Shown here in pieces: positions 1 through 9,303 of a DNA stretch of 64,000 nucleotides. A program made the translations under genes and the position numbers. Positions within the stretch are counted from its first letter, which is position 1. Each line of letters starts with the position of its first letter. The notes under the pieces are model-generated. The model was not told the origin of the DNA, searched no databases, and was given only the letters and a program-made list of their open reading frames with translations. The stretch comes from Immersiella caudata (lineage: Eukaryota > Ascomycota > Sordariomycetes > Sordariales > Lasiosphaeriaceae), in NCBI GenBank assembly GCA_030512335.1, contig JAULSU010000001.1, forward strand, positions 1,054,001 to 1,118,000, in the 5' to 3' direction.

Positions 1-926
1 AAGTGCCCATCCACCGTAACCTAGCGCATCGCCCTCCCTCTGGAATACACAGCCACCATACTCGACCCAGAACCACACAGCCACGGACTCTGCAGTCCTC
101 TCATCGCTGCAAGATAGTTCTTCCAAAACCCAGCCGGCCTAAGTGACACTGTAAGTGAGGCGCCCATCACCTAACCGGATGCTGTTGTGTTTCACCTTCT
201 CAGCTACTTGCTTCACAGCAGCCTTTTCACGCTCAGCAGCGTTATCGTTGCTGCTTAAAGCCAGCTTCATTGCTTTTGTTGTCGCTGATGTGCCGTGCGC
301 TGCATAATCGGTGGCTGATGCCCGACTTTCCGACCCCGCAGCGGGGCGAGTGCTGATCAGCATGTCGCTGCTGAGCTCGGAACTGGATTAAAACGATTGC
401 CGATGTGGATTGTCAAGGACGCCGGTTTGACCCGAGGCTCACGTGAATAACCGAATATCGGGTTTTGTCGGGCATGTTTCAAAGCATCTGTGGCAAGTCA
501 AGAAAAAAGATGAAAAGAGAAGGCTACCTGACAGGCCTACATGATCACAGGAGGCTTGGGTGGGCAGGCTCTTATTTTCAAATTTAAGGCGTCCTGTGGT
601 CCTGAACGGGGTGGACGCGGCCAAGGTCAAGACCGACAGACTTCCGACAACCAAAAGGCGAGGCAACCAACCCACGAGCAGAGCCGCAACGCCCCTCAAG
701 TCACCAATCTACTCGCTGTTATTTCTGCAGCCAGGTAGGAGTCATCTGCTGGGCGATCAGCGCGTGAGCACCCAACCAGCAAGCACCCGACCGGTGAGCA
801 CCCGACCGGCAAGCACCCAACCGGTGAGCACCCGACTGGCAAGCACCAAACACGACTACCACGAGCCAATCTAATCCACGAAAGACGTAGTTATAAGGCG
901 TCAAGCCCGCTCCGCCGGAAAAGAAG
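1..926. other. Left-edge region without a supportable gene
   Basis: I see no convincing gene here. Short open frames on both strands lack family features or good start contexts. The notable content is a 15-bp tandem repeat near 767-846, listed separately. A plus-strand frame at 560-874 reads through that repeat as an STRPV/STRPA pentapeptide array, but nothing else in it looks protein-like. Confidence 0.5.
767..846. repeat. 15-bp minisatellite, about 5.4 copies
   Basis: The unit is close to GAGCACCCGACCGGC, alternating with an AAGCACCCAACCGGT variant, repeated head to tail. It lies about 80 bp upstream of the small membrane-protein frame at 927. Since 15 is a multiple of three, the array is open in several frames, which explains the low-complexity frames that cross it. 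Confidence 0.85.
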
Positions 927-1301
927 ATGGAACATGCATTTCCACACGCTTTCCGCCAGCTTTCGATCGCCATGACCTCTACAGATGAGGAGTTGAAGTT
1001 CTCTGTCGACTTCCCCGGCGGCCTCTTTGCGAACGCTCACTGGGACAAGGAGGCTATAGGGTGGTGCATTCTTCTCATTGCGCTCGCTGTTTCGATCTTC
1101 GCGGTTTCGCTTTTCTGCCCACACCTCTTGAAGCCCATTGAGCAGCATGCAGAGAAATGCGCCTCTCACGTACATCAACAACCAAAAGCAATTGTGGTGA
1201 TTCTGTCTGTCTTTCTCGCGGTCACTCTCCCTTTGATTGTGGTAGTTATATTTATCAGGGTGTCCGGTCTTGCGGGCGGGGCCGAGGCTTTCCTCGGGTA
1301 A
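927..1301 (+). CDS. small two-span membrane protein, unknown
   Basis: This 124-residue frame has two clear hydrophobic segments, roughly residues 45-68 (CILLIALAVSIFAVSLF) and 88-112 (AIVVILSVFLAVTLPLIVVV). A short basic/His-containing linker separates them, and the N-terminal region is polar. The start at 927 has an A at -3 and a G at +4; a second Met at 972 is an alternative that still leaves both spans. I do not recognise the family. It looks like a real small membrane protein, but introns at either end cannot be excluded. A minisatellite precedes it. Confidence 0.45.
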   Translation: MEHAFPHAFRQLSIAMTSTDEELKFSVDFPGGLFANAHWDKEAIGWCILLIALAVSIFAVSLFCPHLLKPIEQHAEKCASHVHQQPKAIVVILSVFLAVTLPLIVVVIFIRVSGLAGGAEAFLG

Positions 1302-1815
1302 CTCATGAGAATAATGTTCCGTCTCGCGCGTTGGTTGACGCAGCGAAGTGTCGACGGGACACACTACCACGGCACCCGAAACAAGCCTGATGGTCCCCTG
1401 GTCTGTTCATCCCATCCCAATTCCTCTCCCGTTGGGCGCAGCTTCTGAAACCTGTCTATAGATACTACGTCGCTCCAGACACCGGAAGCAGGCGAGCGTG
1501 GAGTTATTTGGTCCGGAGGATGGGGGATTGGTCGTGATGGATTCAGACACCAGCGATGCTAGGTACACATGTATTCTCAAGCCTTCTCTAAAACGACTGT
1601 TCAGAATCCCAGAAACAACCATTTCACAGTCGCACAATACCCCCCATCTCTCAGTGAGCCCCCAGTGAGATTTCCAATCCAAGCTAGGTGGTGATGGGTG
1701 ATGCGCAGCGATTGGCCTGCATTAGCGGCGGTCGGGACAGGCAATCGGCGGCGGTGGGATTGGCAATTGGCCATAGCGGCGGCGTGTGGGTCCAGACAAG
1801 CCACAGCGGTAGGAC

Positions 1816-2390
1816 ACTGTCAAGCATAAGCGCCACGTCAATTTTTGCCAAGACGCTAAAATCCGTCGTCGGCGGCGGCGCGCAAAATCGCGGAACCCAG
1901 GGCTTCCTTCCGGTGCCGCATGGGCCGTGCCTGGAGCCCTGGCAGTGGAGCGAAAAGCGGCCCCGCACAGCCAACTTTCCCGTCGCTGCGTGTAAGTCAA
2001 ACACGCAACCCACACCGCACGTAACGCCCAACACTTCCAGGCACGTGATAGATTGGCGCGCTGTGTAGCCAGAGGCCGGCGAAAGAAAGTAGTGGTTATT
2101 TTCGTGCGAGTGCGGCTCCAATGTTGGAGCGAATGCAGTGTCGAAGTGCGAATGCGGCTCAAGATCGAAAATTCCACTTTTCAGCCACGCCTCTGGGCAC
2201 GGCTCATGCAGCATCGAAAGAAAGCCCCGGATGCCAGGATTCTCTCGATGCCGGCCATTCCAAATTTGAATCGTTGTGCGGTCGGCAGCAGGTTGTTGAA
2301 AGTGGTGGTTTTGGAGGTTGGTGCGCGCCGCCAGCGACGTCGAATTTTAGCGGCTTGGCAAAATTGATGTGGCGCTTGTGCTTGACAGCA
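1816..2390. repeat. diverged foldback (inverted-repeat) element
   Basis: The stretch 1816-1882 is recognisably the reverse complement of 2323-2390. Both contain the core TTTTAGCG..CTTGGCAAAA and end in a CGCGCCGCC block. Homology continues inward in patches: 1896-1960 against the reverse complement of about 2172-2230, sharing GCATGRGCCGTGCC. The arms are diverged by many substitutions and small indels, with a loop of about 200 bp. This is the layout of an old foldback or MITE-like insertion. No coding capacity or target duplication was identified. Confidence 0.6.
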
Positions 2391-2411
2391 GCGAATTGGC
2401 CACCGTATTGC

Positions 2412-2652
2412 ATTAGCGGCGGCGGCGGTGGGATTGGCAATTGGCTACAGCCTGCATTAGCGACGGAAGCGGTAGGACAGGCAATTGGCTACAGCCTGCA
2501 TTAGCGACGGAAGCGGTAGGACAGGCAATTGGCTACAGCCCTGTATTAGCGGCGGAAGCGGTAGGACAGGCGATTGGCTACAGCCCTGCATTAGCGGCGG
2601 CAGCGGTAGGGCAGGCAGTTGGCTCCAGCTCTGCATCAGCGGCGGTAGAGGG
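2412..2652. repeat. 44/45-bp minisatellite, about 5.4 copies
   Basis: Units begin ATTAGCGGCGGAAGCGGTAG and end ATTGGCTACAGCCCTGC, starting near 2412, 2456, 2500, 2545, 2590 and 2635 (partial). Unit length switches between 44 and 45 bp, so no single reading frame is kept across the array, which argues against coding. A partial copy of the same sequence lies at about 1717-1775 on the other side of the foldback element. Confidence 0.9.
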
Positions 2653-2879
2653 CCCCCAGCCGCAGTGGTGGCTTTCCAATAATTCCAGGGAAGCTGAAGA
2701 AACAAGCCCTCCTGGGGACAACTTCTGAATTAGTCTCGTCTCAGTCACCATCACGCTCTCACATGGTCATCTCAACACTTTGCAAATTTGTGGGGTTCTA
2801 AACGTTTGTGCTCTGCCTTTGGCTGGGACCCTTGTTGGAATGGAAAGTGGGCTGATAAATTTGAACAGAGAAGATAGAC

Positions 2880-3077
2880 ATGGATTCAAGCGCCACCGTA
2901 CCGACAGCCCGCGGCGAAGATGTGGAACTCATCCTAGGACTGGTGCAAGAGGCAAGGAACGGATGCAAACAGTCTAGGGACCTCCTTTCACAGCTTATCC
3001 ATCTCCGGAAGGAATGTGATCGCTTGAAGGGGGAGGTCAAGTCTCTCCGGTCAAAAAAGCGTCGAAACCAACATTGA
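2880..3077 (+). CDS. 65-residue coiled-coil-like small protein, hypothetical
   Basis: The frame starts at an ATG in good context (GACATGG). It encodes an acidic N-terminal third, then a heptad-rich helix (LLSQLIHLRKECDRLKGEV), and ends in a lysine/arginine-rich tail (SKKRRN) that could act as a nuclear signal. The composition is protein-like, but no family is recognised and the frame is short. It could be a complete small protein or one exon of a larger gene. Confidence 0.35.
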   Translation: MDSSATVPTARGEDVELILGLVQEARNGCKQSRDLLSQLIHLRKECDRLKGEVKSLRSKKRRNQH

Positions 3078-3344
3078 AGCGGCTAGTGGATGAGGAAGGT
3101 CAAACGAAGGAGCCGGAAGAATGAGAAGTTTTCGGCGGCGATATCATTGCTTCTTTTTCGACTTCCTGGGAGGGAAAGGCCGCGAAACGATGATCCTGCT
3201 CCATCTGTTCTCTTGATATTTGCCCAACACCCGTGCCGGCGCGATCATTTTAATCCATGCGACCTTCCCTCGAAAAAAGAGGCATTCATTCATTCATTCA
3301 TACGTAGCATACATAGCACAGCGAAGATCGGTTTCATCATCACC

Positions 3345-4343
3345 ATGGCAAATGACGAAGATCGCGTTGCTATGCTTCTTGCCACCAGCATCGTCGTGTA
3401 TATTTTCGCTCATATCGCCTGCATTTGTCGCGTTATTATCCACCTTCGTTATAAGTTCCTGAATCAAGCCATCGCCGCATGCATCATCACCGTCGCAACA
3501 CTTGCGTGTACCCCAGTATTGGTTCTCACCATCATCGCCATCCGCCACGGGTTTGGCAAGCACACCACCGCAGTCTCCAGCAGCCCCGCCGACATCAATG
3601 TCATATTCAAATGCCTCCTCGGCGTCTCGACGACAGGAGTCCTGATCGCGGGTCTCGCGCGCATCTCGATCGCTTCCCTCCAGCTCCAGACTATTGCAGT
3701 CCCCCATCCTCTACAGCGGTGTTCTCTCTGGGCTGTCATTGTCCTCCAAACACTCTTCCTCATCGTCTACGAAGGCATGCAGCTCGCCCATTGCTGGCCG
3801 GTACTCGGCTCCCAATCCAAAGTGTGCGAGACGCTTTGGTTCGACCGCACGAAGATTCCCGCCCTCTCGATCGCGTCGATAATCGGAAATACGCTCAGCG
3901 ACTTCATCTGCATTCTCTCCACCGTTTTTACCCTGTCTCGGGTTACGGTTCGGCCAGCGATCGACAAGCGTCTTATGAGATGGTTGTCTTTTGCGTGCCT
4001 TCTGGCCACGCTGTGCGGCTTCCTTAAGGCCTACTTTCTTGCGAGATACGATTGGGGTACCAATGATGCGATATGGGAGGTGATACCATTGTTCATCTGC
4101 TCTAGGGCTGAGGAGGGCTTGATCATCATCGGAGCGTGTGCTCCGCTGTGGAAGACGCCCGCGCGATCAATGTTTGATTGGTTTAATGGGCTCAGGCTGG
4201 AGGGCTCCAGCGACCGACTCAACATGGAAGCGGGGTCGGTTGACATGGGAGCCAGCAAGCAGGGTCGGGTGAGCTTCGAGATAGTTCCCAGAACCGCCCC
4301 CCATCTCCAATATCCTGATAAGGCGATGTTGCCTACACCATGA
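3345..4343 (+). CDS. fungal 7TM receptor-like (Pth11/rhodopsin-type) membrane protein
   Basis: This is a 332-residue, probably single-exon membrane protein. I chose the ATG at 3345 (CACCATGG) over the longer open frame because the upstream 85 codons are basic and not protein-like. Seven hydrophobic segments can be counted: residues about 8-30, 40-63, 85-105, 118-138, 170-192, 207-228 and 240-262. They are followed by a polar cytoplasmic tail of about 70 residues. The topology and the short motif LARISIASLQLQ after the third span resemble the fungal rhodopsin/Pth11-like integral membrane family, which acts in surface or nutrient sensing. The assignment to that broad family is an inference from layout, not from an alignment. 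Confidence 0.65.
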   Translation: MANDEDRVAMLLATSIVVYIFAHIACICRVIIHLRYKFLNQAIAACIITVATLACTPVLVLTIIAIRHGFGKHTTAVSSSPADINVIFKCLLGVSTTGVLIAGLARISIASLQLQTIAVPHPLQRCSLWAVIVLQTLFLIVYEGMQLAHCWPVLGSQSKVCETLWFDRTKIPALSIASIIGNTLSDFICILSTVFTLSRVTVRPAIDKRLMRWLSFACLLATLCGFLKAYFLARYDWGTNDAIWEVIPLFICSRAEEGLIIIGACAPLWKTPARSMFDWFNGLRLEGSSDRLNMEAGSVDMGASKQGRVSFEIVPRTAPHLQYPDKAMLPTP

Positions 4344-4852
4344 AAATCTTACGTATTGTTGGTTTGCTTTCTATTCCCAGTGCCATGCGCGTCTCGGGCG
4401 CCGAGAAGCCTGTATTGCATGTCGCCCGGCCTGAGTTTCGCAAGGCCCGCTCCCGCCGCCATACTCTGTCTAACCGCTAGGGCAAACTGGAGTCGGCCAC
4501 GTTGACGCGGGGCCGCTGACATGGTCAGAGGATGATTCACCATTCGCAACCGACCCCCCAAGACTGCCTGCAAGCACGCCGTATGAAGGGGTGTCGCCGA
4601 CGGCCCGCCCTCTGAGGGGCCAGGCTGAAGGCACAGGATACCAGCCAAGTCAGTCCACACCCCACCCCCCTACACCCCTAACCCCCTCCCTCTGTGGCGG
4701 TGTGACCCGCCTCAGCATAGCTCACTCAACACTTGATCCGATCTCGTTTGCTGATAAAAAGGTCTCGCCACCCCAATGTCTGTCCGCCCATCTTCCCCGA
4801 CTCCATGCAGTTCCCTCTTTCTCTCTCAAGTCCCACCAAATCCACCAGCGAA
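4344..4852. other. Short intergenic interval
   Basis: This is the 3' flank of the 7TM gene and the leader of the next small gene. There is a pyrimidine-rich patch (CCACCCCCCTACACCCCTAACCCC, about 4663-4687), and an alternative in-frame ATG at 4805 belongs to the downstream gene. Nothing else is evident. Confidence 0.5.
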
Positions 4853-5417
4853 ATGGATGTCCTTGACCAGGCTGGTATCACCCCAGAGGAGTGTGTGGGC
4901 ATTATCAATGAGATCTATCAACAGAACCCCCAAAATGTTCGATTACCTGGCATGGTGCCATGTGCTGTTTCAGAGCCAGTCTTCCAATATCTCTGTGGGT
5001 AAACTGGAATGTCAACTTGTCCATTCCAAGATCTAATAACATATTTGTCTGGCTGCTGACCATAAAACCTGAATAGCTGCCTGTGCTTCTCATCTTTTCG
5101 CGGAGGGAGCTATCGAGGCCATTGCAAAAGTTACGACAAGATATTCGGAGTCTGTCAAAGATAGTGGTTTCAAGGAGCTCTACTACGAACCCGATTCGAG
5201 CAAGAACTTTCTAGAGAACCTCTGCCTAAGCGCCATGAGTGCCAGTTCTCTTGCTACAACTGGATTCATGATCTTCAAGGACAACATTTTCAGTGCCAAT
5301 TCTACCGTTGCTGCTGGATGGTGGACTGGTGTCATTTTGGGTTCGACATACCTGTCTTGGAAGAAGAGCATTCGCAAGGATAAAGCTCGGAAGAAGTTGT
5401 CGGAGTTGGCGGCCTGA
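4853..5417 (+). CDS. small two-exon protein with C-terminal membrane segment, unknown
   Basis: Exon 2 (5077-5417) is clearly coding. It reads ACASHLFAEGAIEAIAKV, then an amphipathic stretch, a small-residue-rich hydrophobic segment (VAAGWWTGVILGSTYLSW) and a basic tail (KKSIRKDKARKKLSEL), the layout of a tail-anchored or hairpin membrane protein. Exon 1 most plausibly starts at 4853 (MDVLDQAGITPEECVGII), with an in-frame ATG also at 4805. The acceptor TAG ends at 5076, with CTGAC upstream. The donor is ambiguous. GTGGGT at 4995 keeps the better exon-1 frame, whereas the stronger-looking GTAAAC at 4999 joins a different and less protein-like frame. With the first choice the product is about 160 residues. 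The family is not recognised. Confidence 0.55.
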
Positions 5418-6169
5418 CATCTTCAGTGGCCCCCGGGAGTCTATTGTCACCAGCATCTGATCTTACCTTTTTTCGCTGGCCGTCACCGACCCAATCACAA
5501 CCCTTGCCTCCCCTTGTACCTACATACCTCTAGGGGATCCAGCTTGTTTGCAATGCCATCGTTGATTTCGCCACGCCTCGCAGGTAGGCGAAGCACGCCC
5601 CGTAAGCGCTCGGGAAGATGGACGCCCGAGGGGACTTGCGTGACTCCAGGGGTCCACCCAGTTCTAGCAGCCCGCCTTTCCAACGCAGCCCCAAGCCCGA
5701 CCGCCGCCGCCGCCAATGCAAAGCGGTGGCCGATGGCCTATCTCACCGAGGTAGCCTGTCCATTTCCCACCAAGATTGGCGGCCCTGCAGCACGGGGCGG
5801 AAGCATGACACCAACTGCATCGCGGCCCAGCTCCGGCCCCGGCAGGTGAACGGGGTGAGAGGGGAAGGGGAGGGGGGACACCAGGAGCCTTTTGGCACGG
5901 CCTAGTGATGGCTTTGGCTTCCCTGCTTCCGGTTCATGATTGTGCCAATGTTCTGGCTGTCGCTCTTTTCCCTTCGCAAGCCTATGTCTTGACATTCTAC
6001 TAACCTCGTAGAAGGTTCACACTCAATCTCATCGGCCGACTGGAGCGGGAGAACATTTGACTGGGGGCTAAAGGTCCAGTACCAATACTTGTATTTGTTA
6101 GCTACCTACGATCAATGGAAATCATACACCTGTTCCAATTGCGTGCTGTACCTCACTGTTCCCGCGAGC
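5418..6169. other. Intergenic, nothing recognised
   Basis: No gene, repeat or RNA is seen. Frames at 5495-5905 overlap on both strands and are arginine/proline/serine-rich, as expected of GC-rich non-coding sequence. Confidence 0.5.
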
Positions 6170-7248
6170 CTACTGGTACTGAAGTGGTTCGTCGGCTCCG
6201 TCGAAATACCAACAGAGAACCCCCTTCGTCAAGCATACTTCTAAAACCACGAAACGGTGCTCGTCAGGACGATAATGAGAAAGCTTCAAAGTTCCGTCGC
6301 CCATTCCGTACCACTCCCTCCTGAGAATATCCTCTCCGTTTATCTTTATCCCCCTCTCAACCAGAAGCTCCCAGCACAGCCGGCCTCGGTCGTCAAGTCC
6401 TACTAGGTGCTGTCGTATCCGTTTCAAGGCCTCGACAAATCGCCCATTTCTCTGAGCGTGAGTCTCTGTTGATTTTAGTTAGAATTCACCGTACGTATTA
6501 TTTGAACGTCCTCGAAATGCCCACCTAGCTTGGACAATACGTCCTCTGGGAAGCGGACGGGAACTCGTCGCTCTCCGTCCAAGGAGTTGTTGTCGTCGGG
6601 GTCTAAGACCTTGTGGATCCATACCTCAAGGTCTTCCAGTTCGCTGTCTGGATCAGAAGTCGTGGAAGTCTCTGGGCTGCGTTTGTCAAGCTGGCGGGCC
6701 ATCACGTCGATCACAGAGTAGGTAAAGTTGATTGTGGACTTCTGAGCCGAGATTCTCGGCGGCGTTCGCGGAACATTGAACCTAGATAATAAGAGAGAGC
6801 CCCCGTCCAAAACCGCCGCCATCCCCTTGATGGTGCATTCTCCCCCCGGCGGCCAAGATACCTGAGGAAAAGGGCCGCGGCCGACGCAGTTGGTCGGGTA
6901 GGATGACACGGGAGAGCGCACCAATGCCGCCGCAAAGGACCCCCACATCAGGGGGTGGCCCGCTGGTAAGAGACATTGCTCCGCTCTGATGGACCTTGAT
7001 CGAAGTACCTTGATCCACAAGAAGCTCATTGTCTGTTGGCCAATGTCGATGCCTGACGCAACAAACAGCCAGCGGAGCACAGTCCGGGCTGTGTGGACCG
7101 AGGAGCGGGCCTGTGATAGTGTGTCAGCTAGCAGCTTGAGTGACCAGTCGCTGCCGTTTTCGACAGCAGTCGGTCCCTGTCCATGCTGGCTGTCACCTTT
7201 CCGGCCACGAAATCGTTCGTGACGGCCGTATCGTGCATATATCATCAT
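6170..7248 (-). CDS. uncharacterised protein, probable multi-exon gene
   Basis: Two open frames on the minus strand look like consecutive exons. The first (7248 down to 6475) ends with a good acidic/hydrophobic pattern, including VIDVMARQLDKRSP and LEVWIHKVLDPDDNN. The second (about 6440 down to 6170) reads NGRFVEALKRIRQHL, then LCWELLVERGIKINGEDI and WYGMGDGTLKLSHY, and ends EPLQYQ. The sequence between them contains CTAACT and CAACAG, typical of a fungal intron 3' end, but I could not fix a donor that keeps phase at normal intron length. The N-terminal part may also contain introns. The family is not recognised; it may be degraded. Confidence 0.35.
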
Positions 7249-7280
7249 GTACCTGGCCGGGCAGATGTTAGCTCGTCACT

Positions 7281-7598
7281 CAGCCCCTATTCATGCCGAC
7301 CGTCGCCACATACGAGCAGGTTGCCTCGCGGGTAGGTAGATACACTTCCCCTGCGGCATCGGGCGCCCCAGGTCGCGAGTTTGACTGGAGATCGTTGCGC
7401 ATCGAGGCACACACATCACCAGTGTTGCATGGGCCTGTTGCGGCCGCGTGCTGATCAGCCAGTAACCAATTCCCGAGCCTTGTCACATGCAGCCAGGATG
7501 TTAGAGATGCGTGATGCATGAAGCAACTGACCGGTGTTGCTTTCAGTTGAGACCTCTGTTCTGGCTAGGAGTGTGACGGCCGGCATGAATAGGGGCTG
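7281..7598. repeat. 318-bp interval bounded by a 24-bp inverted repeat
   Basis: The sequence CAGCCCCTATTCATGCCG(A/G)CCGTC occurs at 7281-7304 and as its reverse complement at 7575-7598, matching at 23 of 24 positions. The interior has no protein-like frame. Terminal inverted repeats at this spacing fit a MITE or a solo non-autonomous DNA transposon. No flanking target duplication is obvious. The left arm lies only 32 bp upstream of the minus-strand frame that starts at 7248. Confidence 0.6.
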
Positions 7599-8040
7599 GG
7601 TAGAGCCCCAAGCCGCGTCACTTCCGCGCGAAGAGGGCACATGAACCAGTGAACAAACAGCTTGCCTCGGAAGCCGGGGCCAACGGAGCCGAGGAGAGGA
7701 CACGCCTCCAGAGGGTTCACCAATCGCCTCCTAAGGTCGTTGACCCGGTGTGATCCGCTTCAGAGAGGCACAGTTCACCGGGCATGTCCTCGACAAAGGG
7801 TGCGTCTGGCATTGATCGTGGACACCAACCAGACGGGCCGCAGACCGGGGTAGGCATGCGACCGAGGACGCTCTGGTTTCTCCGACTTGCGCAGGGTTGG
7901 CCTCGCATCGAGTTGGTCCGATAGAAGCTGCGGAGGTGGCCGTGTGTTGCGAAGTCAACAAACTCCGTCCGAGCAGCGGAAGGCAAGCGATCTGGCCCTT
8001 GGCCAGATAAAGGGGCACTAGGCTCAAACATGTCCCAACG
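7599..8040. other. Intergenic region upstream of membrane-protein gene
   Basis: Overlapping minus-strand frames here (7717-8106 and others) are arginine/serine/cysteine-rich without family features and overlap the start of the next plus-strand gene. I read the stretch as non-coding, probably the promoter of the gene at 8041. Confidence 0.45.
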
Positions 8041-9131
8041 ATGTTTTGCCTTGCAACACAACAGATTGACCTTGCGCCCATTATGGAGTACCTGGCTCCA
8101 ACTCAAGACCTCTGTCTGGTGGCTGGCTCGCTGGTTCTGACTTTGTTGTGCTATCTTTGGCTTCTTCTGCTTCCCCTTTTACTTCCCCCCTCAGACAGGC
8201 CGCCCTCCCTAGACAGGTCGCCCTCCTTGTCGACGGATATAGGCTCTGAGATGGAGCTTATATTCTCCCGAGCGACGAGGAACAGGCCTACTGCCAGTCC
8301 CAGACGGGTTGCCTGGATTGTGGCAAGGAACCGTGCAGCAGCAAATCGCCGACCTCTCTTGTATTGTACTGGAATCTACATATTGCTAAGCGTAACATTC
8401 GCCATTCTGGCATGGAAGCTCGAACACCTGATAGCAAGGCGGGCCTTCTGGTTCCTAGTGAAGCTGACCGCACTAGTTATGGCGTTTTCTCTCGAGGTAG
8501 GTCAACAATCAACCCCCCAAGCTACCTTGCCTAGAAACCTCTGCTAAATGGACTCTCACAGGCCATAGTCGTTCGCCGACGAGCTTTGGCGAGCTTCCGG
8601 CACTTCCTCAAACCTGATAGTGCCAAGAGTCAACCCAAGGCAAGGGGAGAGCCACCCGAGATAAAAGCTGTTCGGCATTCAAAATCTTCTCTCTGGTGGT
8701 TTCTGTCGCTTGCGGCATCTGGAATCATCAGCTTTTGGGCATGTTTCGGTCTTGGAGTGTGGCAGATGACGCAGGGCGGGCCAGAAATACTGTGGATTGC
8801 GCCTTCTTGTCTTCGAATTTTAGTCCTTGCTTGCCAAATACCCCCTACCAAAGAGATGAAGCGGGTATTTCGCTCTGTTGGGAGCCTGAGGGCTTGGAGA
8901 GTGGGAGTTTATGTTGTGGCGACTTTGGCCCCCTTGTTGTGTTTGGCTTCCAGCGCAAGCAGGTTCCTGCTCCTGGGCCTTGAGTGTGTTGCCTGTTGTT
9001 TGGTTACTGTCTGGGAAGGGTGGTTGGCATGTGTCATTTTCCTGGAAGGGGTCACTACAGCCGAGCTGAGGAAGGACATCCTGCCTAGCTCTATGCAAGA
9101 TATATTAGGGGCGGGGCCCTCTGCGGTTTGA
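8041..9131 (+). CDS. multi-span membrane protein, unknown family
   Basis: Two exons, 8041-8496 and 8562-9131, are joined in phase 0 across a 65-nt intron (GAG|GTAGGT ... CACAG|GCC). The product has 341 residues, or 327 if the second Met at 8083 is used. About seven hydrophobic segments are visible. They include LVLTLLCYLWLLLLPLLL near the N-terminus, YCTGIYILLSVTFAILAW, WWFLSLAASGIISFWACF and, near the end, LLLGLECVACCLVTVWEG. A polar Ser/Pro/Arg-rich loop lies between spans 1 and 2. The spliced frame gives an uninterrupted membrane topology, which supports the gene model. I do not recognise the family. It sits head-to-tail 170 bp before the acidic/basic gene at 9304. Confidence 0.65.
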
Positions 9132-9178
9132 GCGACCTAGGCCTCACCCCCAGGACCTTTGACACGTGGCTACCCAAG

Positions 9179-9186
9179 TATATAAG
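9179..9186 (+). promoter_or_regulatory. TATA box upstream of 9304 gene
   Basis: The sequence GTATATAAG lies 118-125 bp before the ATG at 9304. It is followed by a pyrimidine-rich leader containing CATTTCAATCACAGCAACC, as expected for a compact fungal promoter. Confidence 0.6.
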
Positions 9187-9303
9187 TCAGGCACGTCCTC
9201 CCCATTTCAATCACAGCAACCCTCTACCATCCAGCAGAGCACCCCTTCCAACCACAGTTAAACCGTTGTGTTTCTTTCTCTCAGTCCTATCCCAATCCGA
9301 CTC

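Larger units (their letters stand above)
1302..2879. other. Repeat-dominated interval
   Basis: No gene is supportable between the small membrane frame and the frame at 2880. The interval is occupied by a diverged inverted repeat (about 1816-2390) and a 44/45-bp minisatellite (2412-2652), with related repeat sequence also around 1715-1775. Long frames on both strands are by-products of the GC-rich repeats. Confidence 0.6.

Noticed and set aside
2441..2728. Frame encoding a 15-residue repeat (GQAIGYSPALAA type)
   Set aside because: It is the translation of the 44/45-bp minisatellite; mixed unit lengths shift the frame between copies.
7717..8106. Minus-strand frames of 116-129 codons
   Set aside because: No family features, compositional bias, and overlap with the start of the spliced membrane-protein gene on the plus strand.
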